A stretch of DNA of 64,000 nucleotides from Thermoanaerobacter wiegelii Rt8.B1 (lineage in GTDB: Bacteria; Bacillota; Thermoanaerobacteria; Thermoanaerobacterales; Thermoanaerobacteraceae), in NCBI RefSeq assembly GCF_000147695.2, contig NC_015958.1:1666001-1730000 (forward strand), written 5' to 3'. This document shows, piece by piece, positions 40,119-50,752 of this stretch. The stretch's first letter is position 1. Each line of letters opens with the position of its first letter. The position numbers and the translations under genes are program-made. Under the pieces are notes generated by a model. The model was not told the origin of the DNA. It ran no database searches and was given only the letters and a program-made list of their open reading frames with translations.

Positions 40119-41759
40119 TTATTTACCTAATTGTACATCCCCTCCAAAAACTCCTATTATTTTCTTCTCTGAATTGTAAACAGGAATTGCAATTGTGGTA
40201 CAAATTTCGTTTGTCGCTAAAGAAATGTAAGGCTCTGTCACTGTTATTTCCCCTTCAATAGCCCGTTGAAACCAAGACCTGTGATATACATTAGAAATTC
40301 CTACTTCCATTGAAATAGCCTTTATATCTCCATTATTTAGAATAGAAAATACCAACTCAAAATTTGGATATTTCTTTATTATTTCCATGACTATCTCTTT
40401 TGCTCTATTCCCAAACAGCTGTTCCTTGTTTTCTTCTATTATTCTCTGAAGTATCTTTTTAGCCTCTTCAATTTTTCTTTTTTGCTCTTGTGTAAGTTTT
40501 ACTGTGCTAGAAAATTTTTTAACTAATGTCTGCAATTTTTCTGCAAAGTTATTTAATTTTCCCATCATTTCTTTTAATTCTTCCATTGAAGAAACTTGTT
40601 CTTGAGTAGAAGCTAATGTCTCCTGGGTATTTGCTGCAGTTTGTTGTGTAACCGCTGCAATCTTGTGATTGAGTTCTTTAATTTCTTTAATTTTATCGTA
40701 TTGAGAGTTTACTAAGTTGTCTACAGACATAATCGCCTCTATAACTCTGCTACTAGATTTTACTACATTTTCTATCTTTTCTTTTGCAGTATTTGTATAA
40801 GACAAATTTTCTAACGCGTTTTGAATTTCTTGTTCCAATTTCCCCGAAACTTCTTTAATTTTTTCTTGAATGTTTTTAGTCAGTAAAACTATTTCTCCCG
40901 CAGCAGAAGCAGACTGCTCTGCAAGATTTCTCACTTCCTGTGCTACCACAGCAAAGCCTTTTCCTTGTTCTCCTGCTCTTGCTGCCTCTATTGCAGCATT
41001 TAAAGCTAATAAGTTTGTTTGATCTGCAATTTTATTCACCATCCCAATTATATCTGTTATCTTATTTGCTCTTTCTCTTAAATCCAATACTTCTTTAATT
41101 AATTCCTTATTCTTGTTAGCACTTTCTTCTATCCTTTTCATCAATTCAGTCATAATCGCTTCATTTTCTTTTATTACTTTTCCCATCTCAAAGCTTAAAT
41201 CTTTAGTTTCATTAAATTTACTTTTAATCTCTTTATTAAACTCAAAAGCTTGATTAGCATCCTTGGCAGTTTGCTGAGCAGCTTCTGCTTGCTCTTCTGC
41301 CCCCTTTGCAATTTCTTCTAAAGCAGCAGCAATCTCTTTTGCAGCATTGGTAACGTTATTAATCTCATGTGTTAATTTTTTTGACCCAACAACTGTTTGT
41401 TCCGCAGTTTGTTGAGATTCTGTAACTAATCTTTTAAAGTTATTCAAAAAGCTATTTAGAGATTTAGCTAACGTTTCAAATTCATCATCACCTTTTATGT
41501 CAATTTTTTTCGTCAAATCCCCTTTTGCTATTCCCTCAATGGCTTCCTTCATTTTTTCAACTGCTAAAATCATACTTTTTTCGAACATTATCCAATGAAG
41601 TAAAACAGCTATAACAACTGTTACAATAAAAGCCTCTACATAAGGCACAACTGTATTTCTACTTGCAAAATAGGTCACAAAAAAAGCAACTAAAATACTG
41701 TTTACACCCGCCAAAATAACACCGTACATCAACAGCCTAAACTTGATACTTTTAAGCAT
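40119..41759 (-). CDS. Methyl-accepting chemotaxis protein with C-terminal Cache-like domain
   Basis: A 546-residue receptor. Two closely spaced membrane helices (about 8-30 and 38-56) leave almost no external domain. A HAMP region follows ([15 protein letters not shown]), then the signalling domain with its hairpin tip ([23 protein letters not shown]). The last 110 residues, including [20 protein letters not shown] and [11 protein letters not shown], look like a Cache/PDC sensor after the signalling module, hence cytoplasmic. ATG at 41759 is chosen because GGAGGG lies between it and an earlier ATG at 41786. Confidence 0.88.
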   Translation of the reverse strand: MLKSIKFRLLMYGVILAGVNSILVAFFVTYFASRNTVVPYVEAFIVTVVIAVLLHWIMFEKSMILAVEKMKEAIEGIAKGDLTKKIDIKGDDEFETLAKSLNSFLNNFKRLVTESQQTAEQTVVGSKKLTHEINNVTNAAKEIAAALEEIAKGAEEQAEAAQQTAKDANQAFEFNKEIKSKFNETKDLSFEMGKVIKENEAIMTELMKRIEESANKNKELIKEVLDLRERANKITDIIGMVNKIADQTNLLALNAAIEAARAGEQGKGFAVVAQEVRNLAEQSASAAGEIVLLTKNIQEKIKEVSGKLEQEIQNALENLSYTNTAKEKIENVVKSSSRVIEAIMSVDNLVNSQYDKIKEIKELNHKIAAVTQQTAANTQETLASTQEQVSSMEELKEMMGKLNNFAEKLQTLVKKFSSTVKLTQEQKRKIEEAKKILQRIIEENKEQLFGNRAKEIVMEIIKKYPNFELVFSILNNGDIKAISMEVGISNVYHRSWFQRAIEGEITVTEPYISLATNEICTTIAIPVYNSEKKIIGVFGGDVQLGK

Positions 41760-41902
41760 AAAAATCCCTCCTGTTTTAGGTTGCATTAATTACAACATAG
41801 GTATTAGCCTTTTCTTATTATTTCTACAAAACCTTAAATATTCCTTCTCTTTTTGCAAAAATTCTACAAAATAAAGCAGGAGTCCATTGAAGATTCCTAA
41901 AC

Positions 41903-43543
41903 TTAAACATCAAGGCAACTGCCGCCTATAAATTCTCTTATGATAGAATTGGGAGGTATTGCTAATTCATCTTCTAATGGAAGGAAATAACTCAAAAACT
42001 CTAATATTTCTTTAGCGATAGAATAAGCAGGATTGTCTTGGGAAACTTTCTTAAGCAAAGGCTCTGCATATTTTTTTAATACAGGTAGCTCATAAGGTAA
42101 AAAAGAGTTAAACATGACATCCGCTTGTTCTTGATAAGGGAAAATCCATTTTTCTTCTCCTTTTCTGACCATAGGCCACATGTTTATAGTCTCTGCCGCA
42201 TCACTAGAACGGAATTGGCTATCTCTCACCATGCGCCTTATTAATCTTGTCTGAGTAGTAGATATTCTATTATGTTCATCAAGATTTAGCTGCGTAATAG
42301 CACTCACGTATATTTTATATTTATTATCTTTAGGTATTTGCAAAGTCAATTTTTCATTTAGACCGTGAATCCCTTCCATCAAAATAATTTGATTTTTGTC
42401 AAGTTTTACTTTTCTTCTTTCTGGCTCTCTTTCCCCTGTTTTAAAGTTAAAAATAGGAATTTCTACTTCTTCCCCTTGAATAAGCTTTATTAAATGCTCA
42501 TTGAAAAGTGGCAAATCTAACGCATCTATGGACTCAAAGTCGTAATTTCCAAACTCATCTTTCGGAGTAAGTTCTCTTGGCACAAAATAATTGTCTAATG
42601 ATATCGGAAAAGGCTTTAGTCCGTTTACCCTCAACTGCACACTAAGTCTATGAATAAAAGAGGTTTTCCCTGAAGAAGAGGGTCCAGCAATAAGCACTAC
42701 TTTTATCATTTTGTTTGAAGCTATATAATCTGCAATTTTGGATATTTTCTTCTCATGAAATGCTTCAGAAACCAATATTAAATCTCTACCTCTTCCTTGT
42801 TTTATCATGTCGTTCAAAGAAGAAACATAACTTATGTTTAAAATACTTGCCCACTCCTCTGTCTCTTTAAAAATCGAAGCAAGTTTTGGAACATCCACAA
42901 ACGCAGGCAAAGAGCGGGGATTATATACATCTGGAGCAATTAAAATAATGCCTGGAAAATAAAAACGTATATCAAATACTTTTAGATACCCTGTAGAAGG
43001 TACACAAGGGCTATAGAAAAAGTCCACTGTACCATCACAATAATAAACAGGAACCTTGTCTTTGTCAGTATCTTTAAACAATTTTACTTTCTCAGTCAAT
43101 CCTTCTTTTTCAAATAGCTTTATTGCCTCTTCTTTAGGCAACATTTTTCTTTCGATTTTTAAATCCTTCTCTATTATTTCTTCCATCCTCTTTTTAATCA
43201 TAGAAACAATTTTATTGTTGAGAGAATAACCATGTATCTCGCAATACAATCCTTTCCCTAAAGAATGTTCAATAGTAACTGTAGCTCCAGGAAGTAGCTC
43301 TTTTACAGCTTTAATAAAAACAAAAGTCAAACTTCTTCTATATATCCTCGTACCTTCCTCAATCGTCGTATCTACAAACTCCACTGTGCTATCCTTTGAA
43401 ACTGTGCAGTTCAGATCGACTAATTCATTATCGACTTTCGCAGCCACTATTATCCCATTGTAAAGATGTTCAAATTTTTTTGCAATATTTTCTAATTTTG
43501 TCCCTCCTGGGTATTTATAAATATTACCTGCAATAGCAATTTT
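41903..43543 (-). CDS. Nucleoside kinase with TGS and uridine-kinase domains
   Basis: 546 residues. The N-terminal TGS domain and threonyl-tRNA-synthetase-like second domain (about 60-200) are followed by a PRK/uridine kinase domain: Walker A GPSSSGKTSF (about 295), ISLDNYFVPRE and MEGIHGLNE. Proteins of this layout are annotated as nucleoside or uridine kinases. The frame runs upstream into the IS (to 43606), but GAGGTG before ATG at 43543 (MKIAIAGNIY) marks the real start. IS copy B lies only 33 bp upstream. Confidence 0.85.
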   Translation of the reverse strand, partial: KIAIAGNIYKYPGGTKLENIAKKFEHLYNGIIVAAKVDNELVDLNCTVSKDSTVEFVDTTIEEGTRIYRRSLTFVFIKAVKELLPGATVTIEHSLGKGLYCEIHGYSLNNKIVSMIKKRMEEIIEKDLKIERKMLPKEEAIKLFEKEGLTEKVKLFKDTDKDKVPVYYCDGTVDFFYSPCVPSTGYLKVFDIRFYFPGIILIAPDVYNPRSLPAFVDVPKLASIFKETEEWASILNISYVSSLNDMIKQGRGRDLILVSEAFHEKKISKIADYIASNKMIKVVLIAGPSSSGKTSFIHRLSVQLRVNGLKPFPISLDNYFVPRELTPKDEFGNYDFESIDALDLPLFNEHLIKLIQGEEVEIPIFNFKTGEREPERRKVKLDKNQIILMEGIHGLNEKLTLQIPKDNKYKIYVSAITQLNLDEHNRISTTQTRLIRRMVRDSQFRSSDAAETINMWPMVRKGEEKWIFPYQEQADVMFNSFLPYELPVLKKYAEPLLKKVSQDNPAYSIAKEILEFLSYFLPLEDELAIPPNSIIREFIGGSCLDV

Positions 43544-43575
43544 CATAAAAATCACCTCAATAGGATTATATACTA

Positions 43576-45224
43576 ATAGACTTGTGCAAAATTCAAAAGC
43601 CTTCATTTAAGCCATTCTACAGACATACTTTTTTCCTATCACTCTTGAATTTTTTATCTTTTATGTAGGATTTCCCCTCCCATTTGTCGAATTATTATAT
43701 ATACCGCATGAAAATATTTTTTAAGGAGGGGGAAATCCTACATGTACCAGCTTCAATTACTTTTAAATATACCTGAACTCTTTACTTCTCTGTCTAAAAT
43801 TGATTTCTATTCTTCTATGTTTAAAAATCTAGACTTGTCTTCAATACCTGAATTCCCTTCCTCTAGTCCTGGCCGTAAGGGTTATTCTCATCATGCAATG
43901 TTTAGAGCTTTTATTGTTATGAAAGCTGAAAGATTCGGTACAATTTCTGACCTTTTAGATTATCTCCGCAATAATCTTATCATTGCTCATCTTTGTGGCT
44001 TTAACATCCTTAAACCTCTTCCTTCTTATTGGACTTTCCGCCGTTTTATTAATGAGTTCTCTCATGATTATTTGACCTCTATCTTTCAAAATCAAGTCAA
44101 TATCCTCAAAAATATGGGCATTATCTCTGGTGAGTTTATTTCCATGGACTCTACCCCTATTAAAGCTAACACTAAGTTAAATAACCCTAAGTCTTTTTCT
44201 AAAAATAAATTCTCTAAAGATAATCAGCCTAAGTCTGATAAGGATTGTAAATTAGGCGTTTATTCTGCTTCTAATGATTCTTCTAATAAACGTTATAAGT
44301 TTTATTGGGGCTATAAAAATCATATTATTGTTGATGCTATCTCTGGATTACCTATCGCTGAAACTACTACTCCCGCTGATGTCCCTGATTTTGAAGTTGC
44401 TTTGTCTTTACTTGAAAAGACTAATAAGTGGTTTAACCTTAAGTATGTTAATTTTATTGCCGATAAGGGGTATGATGTTAAGAGAGTTTATAATTTTGTT
44501 AGAGATACTCTCCATGGTCATTGTTTTATTCCTCTTAACAAGCGTAATTCTAAAAGTCCCCCACTGACTGATGATGGTTATATGGTTTGTGAAGCAGGTA
44601 TTAAAATGCTCAAAGACGGCAAGCAGTATTTTGATGGTTTTATTAAGCAAAAATTTGTTTGCAAGTTCTGTAATTCTAAAGATGACTCTGCCTGCCCTAT
44701 AAAGCATCCTAAATATTTTAATGGCAAAAAGCATAGAGGCTGTACTAAGTATGCTATTATATCTTCTGATTATAGGTCTTCTATTAATAGAGACTCCCTA
44801 TATTTTAAGGCTGTCTATAGACTAAGAGTAGAATCAGAAAGATATAATTCTCGATTTAAAGCTCTAGATTTTGAAAAGGCTTATGTTAGAAATATTAATT
44901 CTGTCAGCAACCTTAATACTTTTGGCCATATTACTTTGCTTACTGTCGCTATTGTAGCTATTAAACTGGGTAAATTTGATGAGTTTAAGTCTCTTGTTGC
45001 TTTAATGCAATCGGCTTAACTTTTGCTGAATTTAGCTCATGCCATTTTTTAACATTTGACTTCTACAGGATATTTATGCCCTTCTTTAGCTCCTCTTTTT
45101 GTCTTTTCTTTTCCCTTACCACTTCCTTTATGTTTGATTGTCAGTGTTGATTACTATATATTGTATGTCATACATATTTTGGTTTTTGTTCGTGATTATT
45201 TTAATTAATTTTGCACATCCCTAT
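43576..45224 (+). mobile_element. IS4/IS5-like insertion sequence, copy B
   Basis: A 1,649-bp element in the same orientation as copy A, flanked by TATATACTA at 43567-43575 and 45225-45233. It separates the nucleoside kinase gene from its former upstream region. It contains the same hairpin over the transposase start (43663-43680 with 43725-43743). Confidence 0.9.
43742..45019 (+). CDS. DDE transposase, IS4/IS5 superfamily, copy B
   Basis: 425 residues, identical in protein sequence to copy A at 29383. At least two silent changes separate them (an AAA/AAG Lys codon at copy B position about 44429, and an AAA/AAG near 44878). The frame and catalytic residues are intact, so both copies could be active. 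Confidence 0.88.
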   Translation: MYQLQLLLNIPELFTSLSKIDFYSSMFKNLDLSSIPEFPSSSPGRKGYSHHAMFRAFIVMKAERFGTISDLLDYLRNNLIIAHLCGFNILKPLPSYWTFRRFINEFSHDYLTSIFQNQVNILKNMGIISGEFISMDSTPIKANTKLNNPKSFSKNKFSKDNQPKSDKDCKLGVYSASNDSSNKRYKFYWGYKNHIIVDAISGLPIAETTTPADVPDFEVALSLLEKTNKWFNLKYVNFIADKGYDVKRVYNFVRDTLHGHCFIPLNKRNSKSPPLTDDGYMVCEAGIKMLKDGKQYFDGFIKQKFVCKFCNSKDDSACPIKHPKYFNGKKHRGCTKYAIISSDYRSSINRDSLYFKAVYRLRVESERYNSRFKALDFEKAYVRNINSVSNLNTFGHITLLTVAIVAIKLGKFDEFKSLVALMQSA

Positions 45225-45296
45225 TATATACTAATACAATACAAAATTAAAAGCCCTTTCTTTTGATAGTTCTGTGTCAAGATTTTGTAGGTAAAA

Positions 45297-47041
45297 GTCT
45301 GTGTCAAGTTTTCGTAGGTAAATTTTTTAAAAATTTTTTGCCTAACTTACCTCACCACCAACACGTAATTCACTTTACTAAATATGAAATATGTTCTATT
45401 TATGTTAAATTATTACTCCGAAAGAAAACAACAAACATCCTAATTTTTTATTACTTTTCAAATGACAAATACTGGCTATTAACCTTCTGCTTTAAACACT
45501 TACTGCCAAACCATTAGCTCGTGTTATCTCTTTTAAAACATATTTTATCCATGGCCTTCCTGCAAATGGACCTTCTAAAATCGGCAGAGACACCTTTAAC
45601 CATTTCTCTATGTCTTCAGCTTTATAATCCTTCCCTGTTTTTGATTGTACTACTTCTTTTAATTTCTCCTGCTTTAAAGGCCAACGCATTGTATAGTTTT
45701 CTAATTCCCCATTTGCCTTTTCCGCTAATATGCGAGACATTCTGTCTCCACCTTCTATTGTCCATCTACAACCAAGCCGCTTCATTCTTCTAGCTATATT
45801 GTGCTGTATTTGCCCTTCTATGGCTCCTAATCGTTCTGTTCCAGGAGAATTTACTATACCTCCCCAGTTATCCAGCAAATACTTTAAAAGCTTAGTAAGT
45901 TTTTTCTTACGTTCTCCTTTGGCTCTCTTTATCGCCTCCCTTAATGTTCCCTCAGTTTTTTGTAGGTCGCCTTGATAAATAGCTTCACGTACTTTGTCAT
46001 AAGTTTCTTCGTCATACCAAAGTGCTTCTGTTAATTGTCTGTTAAGATGATATGGATCTAATCTATACTCTGCAGCAGGAAAATATTCTAAACCCTCTTT
46101 CGGCCATTCTGCTCCGTCTCCTCCTATGTATACTTTCTCTACACCTTCTATATCCCATTTGCATCCCACTTTTGCATAAGTCTCTTCCCATATCTCTTCA
46201 CTATTACCTAATCCACTTACTACTAGCTTGTTCTTCAATCTATATCGCTCTTTATCTATCTTCTCTTTGCCTTCATAGGCTATTAAATGCTTTATTTCTC
46301 CCCTCTTTTTATCTGCTCTTTGTAGTCTTATTATCACCCCGTCACTTTCGATATACAGTCTCTTTGTAACCTTCTCTCCTTTAGGAACCTCTCCATATTC
46401 AAAAACTTCTTTCCTTCTTTCTTCACTATCTTGTTTTAAAATTTCCCCTAATTCCTGTACTGCTTTCCAAATTGTCATTGGACTAATGCCAGGAAAAAGA
46501 TAACTTAATATCTCTGCTGCGCGCCTAAACGGCATTTCTGTACTTAGTTTTACAGCTATCTCTCTTAACCTTGGCGTTATTTGGGAACGGGATGGCCAAC
46601 CCAATAACTCATCTAGCAAAAACTTTGTCTCTCCTGTCTGTTTATTTCTGTAAAGACGCCTCCTGTAAATAAATTCTCCAAATGTACTAACAACCTGTTT
46701 CGCCCTAAATCCTACTACTTCCCATATGTTACGATCACGTTCCTTCATAAGACGAGTATCTATTTCTTCTAAAGCCCATGCAAAAATTTGATTGGAAATT
46801 CTCTGCGTAAGCTCATGTATACCTTCTTCAAGTTCATAAAAGTCTTTGCTTTCTTTTATTATTTTTATTAAACCATTAGCAAAAAGCAGGATTGCACCCA
46901 CTATGTGTCGAATATCTAACATATCAGACCTCACCTTCCTTTTCATTTTTGTTTTTGATTGTGTTTTGGTGGTGAGGTCTTTTTTCTACATTTGACCCCC
47001 TTTTTCCTGCTTCATTTCACCTACTTAAATTTTACACTGCC
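45297..47041 (-). mobile_element. ISLre2-family element #1, intact
   Basis: A 1,745-bp element inserted into the left end of ISLre2 #2, with exact 9-bp target duplications TAGGTAAAA at 45288-45296 and 47042-47050. The ends read GTCTGTGTCAAGTTTTCGTAGGT and, from the right, GGCAGTGTAAAATTTAAGTAGG-type. Confidence 0.85.
45492..46922 (-). CDS. ISLre2-family transposase (UPF0236 type), intact
   Basis: 476 residues. It has the family pattern: an N-terminal helical region (ESKDFYELEEGIHELTQ), LYIESDGVIIRLQ with an acidic residue, VYIGGDGAEWPKEGL and YRLDPYHLNRQL in the core, and SLPILEGPFAGRPWIKY at the end. The ATG at 46922 follows GGTGAGGT, and that site lies in one arm of an inverted repeat (46926-46935 with 46971-46980), so translation from read-through mRNA may be blocked. 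Confidence 0.9.
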   Translation of the reverse strand: MLDIRHIVGAILLFANGLIKIIKESKDFYELEEGIHELTQRISNQIFAWALEEIDTRLMKERDRNIWEVVGFRAKQVVSTFGEFIYRRRLYRNKQTGETKFLLDELLGWPSRSQITPRLREIAVKLSTEMPFRRAAEILSYLFPGISPMTIWKAVQELGEILKQDSEERRKEVFEYGEVPKGEKVTKRLYIESDGVIIRLQRADKKRGEIKHLIAYEGKEKIDKERYRLKNKLVVSGLGNSEEIWEETYAKVGCKWDIEGVEKVYIGGDGAEWPKEGLEYFPAAEYRLDPYHLNRQLTEALWYDEETYDKVREAIYQGDLQKTEGTLREAIKRAKGERKKKLTKLLKYLLDNWGGIVNSPGTERLGAIEGQIQHNIARRMKRLGCRWTIEGGDRMSRILAEKANGELENYTMRWPLKQEKLKEVVQSKTGKDYKAEDIEKWLKVSLPILEGPFAGRPWIKYVLKEITRANGLAVSV

Positions 47042-47207
47042 TAGGTAAAAAATTTTATAATCAACCTCACCGCCAAAAATCTATAAGTTTAAATTAGTGA
47101 TTTGTATATATTACTATTTATGTTAAATCATTGCTTTAATAAAGCACAAATGTCCCTTCTCCTTTCCCTTGCTTTTCTTAATGTAAAATAATGGAACTAT
47201 TCCTGCC

Positions 47208-47462
47208 TCAAATACCTACTGCTAAGCCATTTGCTCGTGTTAATTCCTTTAAAACGTATTTTATCCATGGCTTGCTCGCAAATGGACCTTCTAGTATCGG
47301 TAATGAAACTCTTAACCACTCTTCTATGTCTTCTTCCGTGTACTTTCTTTTTTCCTCCTGCTCTACCGGCTGTATTATCTTTTTTATTTCTTCTTGCTTT
47401 AAACGCCATTGCTTTGTATAGTCTTCTAATCTGTCATTTGCTTTCTCCGATAATATCCTGGG
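47208..47462 (-). pseudogene. ISLre2 #2 transposase, C-terminal fragment
   Basis: About 84 codons ending at TGA 47208-47210. The translation RILSEKANDRLEDYTKQW .. SLPILEGPFASKPWIKYVL is the counterpart of the last 84 residues of the intact ISLre2 protein at 45492. It is cut at its 5' side by the IS256 end at 47465. Confidence 0.85.
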
Positions 47463-47464
47463 AA

Positions 47465-48760
47465 GTTAAAATAAAATTGTGTCCGCTGTATAATTAGTAT
47501 TGAAATAATTAACAAAGGAGGTTCACGATTATGGAGAAAAGTGAAATTTTTGAAACAGCTAAAAATATGGCTATCGAACAAGTGTTAAATATGTATTGCT
47601 TCAAGGACGACCCTACTCACCCAGCTCTCAAACAACTTTTAGAAAGCTTACTTGAATGCATCATGTTATCAGAAAGATCAGTTTATCTTGCAAAAAATGA
47701 AAATGACAAAGGCAATGGCTTTTATGAGAGAAAACTCGCAACTCCTGTTGGCAACCTTGAACTCTCCGTTCCTCGCACACGCTCGGCTTCTTTTAGACCT
47801 TCCATCCTCCCTGAGCCCTACAAAAGAGTTGACAGCTCTTATACTAACTTACTTATGTCCTTAGTTGCCAATGGTTATTCCGAAAGTTCTTTAGTCCAAA
47901 CTCTCAAAAGCTTGAGTCTGCCCTATTCTGAAGACGAAATCGCAAAAATCAAAAACGACTTTAAAAATGAGCTTCAACTTTATAAACAGAGAGAATTACC
48001 CGAAAGTGCTTTTGCTCTCATCATTGACGGTTATCACTGTGAAGTAAAAGATAATTCCAAAGTCAAACAAGCTACTTGCTATGTTGTCCTCGGTATCGAT
48101 TTAGAAGGCAAAAAAGATATCTTCGGTATCTACACTTTCTTTGGCAAAGAAAATAAAACCGATTGGATGAAAGTATTCGAAGACTTAATTACCAGAGGTC
48201 TCAAAAAAGTCTTAATAGTTGTAAGCGATGATTTCCCTGGAATCATTGATGCTGTTAAACTCGCTTACCCCTACGCTGACCATCAGCTGTGTTTTGTTCA
48301 CCTCCAGCGTAACGTTAAAAAGCATATGGCAAAAGATGATGCATCTGTCTTTAACAAAGAATTAGATAAAATAAGAGCTTCCTCTTCTGATTTTGACGAA
48401 GCTGTTTCAAATTCAAACTCCTTTGTAATCAGTATTCCTCAAAATATCCCCGTTTTATAAAGGAAATTTATGAAAAAGCCGAGTTTTATCTTGCACATAT
48501 GAAGTATCCAGAGGATTTAAGAAAGCACATTTATACTACCAATGCAGTAGAAAGTGTCAACAGTATAATTGAAAAAATAAAAATAAACTCAGGCGGTTAT
48601 TTTCAATCAGTAGAAGTTTTAGAAATAAACATCTATTTACAACGAGAAAACTTGCGTCGGGGCAAGTGGAAAAATGGAGTGCCTATCCTTAAAAAATGTA
48701 GTTACAATATATTACATCTCTACGATATGCGCTATGAAATGGAAACACAAAATTCTTGAC
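47465..48760 (+). mobile_element. IS256-family element
   Basis: A 1,296-bp element. The left end GTTAAAATAAAATTGTGTCC and the right end (read inward) GTCAAGAATTTTGTGTTTCC match imperfectly. No target duplication is visible (left flank CTGGGAA, right flank AAGTCTC), consistent with a deletion of the ISLre2 #2 middle at or after insertion. Confidence 0.8.
47531..48759 (+). pseudogene. IS256-family transposase (Mutator type), frameshifted
   Basis: Two overlapping-frame parts give about 410 residues. The first (MEKSEIFETAKNMAIEQV..) carries Asp in LIIDGYHCEV and Asp in VVSDDFPGIID, and ends in nonsense at 48460. The second resumes with KYPRFIKEIYEKAEF and holds the catalytic Glu in TTNAVESVNS. 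One missing A in the run at 48409-48411 (EAVSKFKLLCNQY expected) accounts for the break. The start follows AAAGGAGG. Unlike the other elements here, no hairpin over its ribosome binding site is visible. Confidence 0.88.
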
Positions 48761-48991
48761 AAGTCTCTGCTTTGCTCTAAATCCTATTACTTCCCACACT
48801 CTTTTCTCTCGGTTCTCCATTAACTTTCTATCCATCTCTTCTGCTATCCACTCAAGAAGTTGTTTCGATATTCCTTGTGTAAGTTCATGTATCCCTCTCT
48901 CCAGTTCATAAAAATCTTTACTCTCCCTTATTATTCTCATTAAACCTTGAACAAAAAGCAGGATTATACCCACTATGTGTCGAATATCCAA
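48761..48991 (-). pseudogene. ISLre2 #2 transposase, N-terminal fragment
   Basis: Translates as DIRHIVGIILLFVQGLM .. VWEVIGFRAKQ, matching the first ~77 residues of the intact ISLre2 protein, then runs into the IS256 end. Four extra bases between the ancestral ATG and GAT codons put the original start out of frame, a further sign of decay. Confidence 0.85.
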
Positions 48992-49148
48992 TAAACATAT
49001 CAGACCTCACCTTCCTTTGATTTGATTTTTGTTTTTTCGCGGTGAGGTGTTTTTTCTATATTCATACCTCATTTTCCTGCTTCATTACTTACTGAAATTT
49101 TACACTGATAGTGTAAAATTATCGTAGGATTTTTAAAGTGAAAAAAAC

Positions 49149-49212
49149 AAGAGACAACCCCTGTGATAAAATAGAACTTGGAAACAAAACATCACAGAAA
49201 GGGGTGTCTCTT
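49149..49212 (+). promoter_or_regulatory. Inverted repeat covering the start of the ISLre2 #3 transposase
   Basis: AAGAGACAACCCCTGTGA (49149-49166) pairs with 49192-49212, which contains the AAAGGGG ribosome binding site and abuts the GTG start at 49213. A TAAAAT -10-like box lies just after the first arm, so the element's own transcript could begin inside the loop. Confidence 0.6.
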
Positions 49213-49302
49213 GTGAAAAAATATATTTTTGAAGATATTATACTACAAAATGCTCTAAATTTCACTAGAGAAGTGATAGAAATTTTTGGTGATTTATTAA
49301 AG
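49213..49302 (+). pseudogene. ISLre2 #3 transposase, N-terminal fragment
   Basis: About 30 codons from GTG at 49213 ([25 protein letters not shown]), resembling the start of this ISLre2 subtype. It then runs into the IS30 end. The C-terminal part lies at 53090-54001. Confidence 0.7.
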
Positions 49303-49910
<608 letters not shown>

Positions 49911-49961
49911 TTCAGCCCAAAACCGATAAAATTTTTCAGATTAAATAATCTTGTGATAAAA

Positions 49962-50011
49962 TTAATGCTAAAGGAATGTGAAAAAAATTCATCACATTCT
50001 TTTAGCATTAA
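49962..50011. repeat. Perfect-length 20-bp inverted repeat with 10-nt loop
   Basis: TTAATGCTAAAGGAATGTGA (49962-49981) and TCACATTCTTTTAGCATTAA (49992-50011) pair with one mismatch; ATTTTTTAATT follows. It may be a terminator of incoming transcription or an element-specific site. The right arm recurs at 50609-50628. Confidence 0.75.
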
Positions 50012-50035
50012 TTTTTTAATTGGAGATGTTGTTTT

Positions 50036-50616
50036 ATGCAAATAATTTTTCATGTTGATAACATTGAAGAATATTTGCAAAGAAGTAAAGATTACAATTT
50101 TCCTGACCCACCAGACAGATGCCCTCATTCTGACTGCAAGTGCAGAGTAAAACTAAAAAGCACGGTTTTTACTACCGTTACTATTTAGATGGACCTAACT
50201 GTGTAAAAATAGCCATAAGAAGGTATATATGCCCTGTGTGCAAAAGGACTCTTTCCTACCTCCCTGATTTCTGTATTCCTCATTTTCAGTATTCTTTCAA
50301 TATGATTGTAAAGTCTTTAAAAGAGACACTTACAAGAGAAAAAACTCTCAGTTCTTTCATAAATGACTTAAAAAGAAACTTCCCTACCATACTATTTTCA
50401 AGACAGCATATATATTTTTACACCAAAAGGATAATGGATAATTTAAGTTTTATCATATATGGATTAAGGCAAATAGACCCTTACATAAAGTTATTCGAGG
50501 TTAGTTCTCAAAGAGAGAGGGCCAGAGAGATTTTGGACATAATAAACATTGTACCACTCTTTTCCCAACGGTTTTATGCTCATTGCCAAAAATCATTTCT
50601 GGCCCCTCTCACATAA
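50036..50616 (+). pseudogene. DUF6431-like transposon protein, frameshifted
   Basis: The frame from ATG 50036 (MQIIFHVDNIEEYLQRSKD) contains DRCPHSDCKC, then loses frame at a run of five A (50155-50159). Adding one A continues as KKHGFYYRYYLDGPN .. RYICPVCKRTLSYLPDFCIP. CPxxxC and CPVC pairs suggest a zinc ribbon followed by a helical region. This matches the DUF6431 proteins that I recall accompanying DDE integrase/ATPase pairs in clostridia. The function is unknown; DNA or end recognition is a guess. Confidence 0.6.
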
Positions 50617-50628
50617 TTTTAGCATTAA
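50609..50628 (+). repeat. Direct copy of the 20-bp palindrome arm
   Basis: TCACATAATTTTAGCATTAA matches the arm at 49992-50011 in 18 of 20 positions and overlaps the end of the DUF6431-like gene, so this gene is bracketed by the motif. Confidence 0.6.
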
Positions 50629-50687
50629 ACATGAAAGATTTAAATAAAAATTTTGATTTTTTCTTAGCAACATAGCTTTTTCCTTTA

Positions 50688-50748
50688 ATGTCCCCCAGAT
50701 ATGAGCTAAAATTACGATTAAGAAATCAAAAAAGTGAAGGGGGAACAT
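50688..50748 (+). promoter_or_regulatory. Inverted repeat over the integrase ribosome binding site
   Basis: ATGTCCCCC (50688-50696) pairs with GGGGGAACAT (50739-50748, one bulged A), which is the ribosome binding site of the integrase starting at 50753. Confidence 0.5.
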
Positions 50749-50752
50749 ATAA

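Noticed and set aside
43544-43606. A longer N-terminus of the nucleoside kinase (21 extra residues)
   Set aside because: The extension is translated from the end of the inserted IS; the true ribosome binding site and MKIAIAGNIY start lie at 43543.
29207-45233. A composite transposon made of the two identical IS copies
   Set aside because: Each copy has its own different flanking duplication, showing two separate single-IS insertions.
47197-47409. Arg/Lys-rich 70-residue minus-strand frame
   Set aside because: It is an out-of-frame reading of the ISLre2 #2 C-terminal fragment, which is recognisable in the neighbouring frame.
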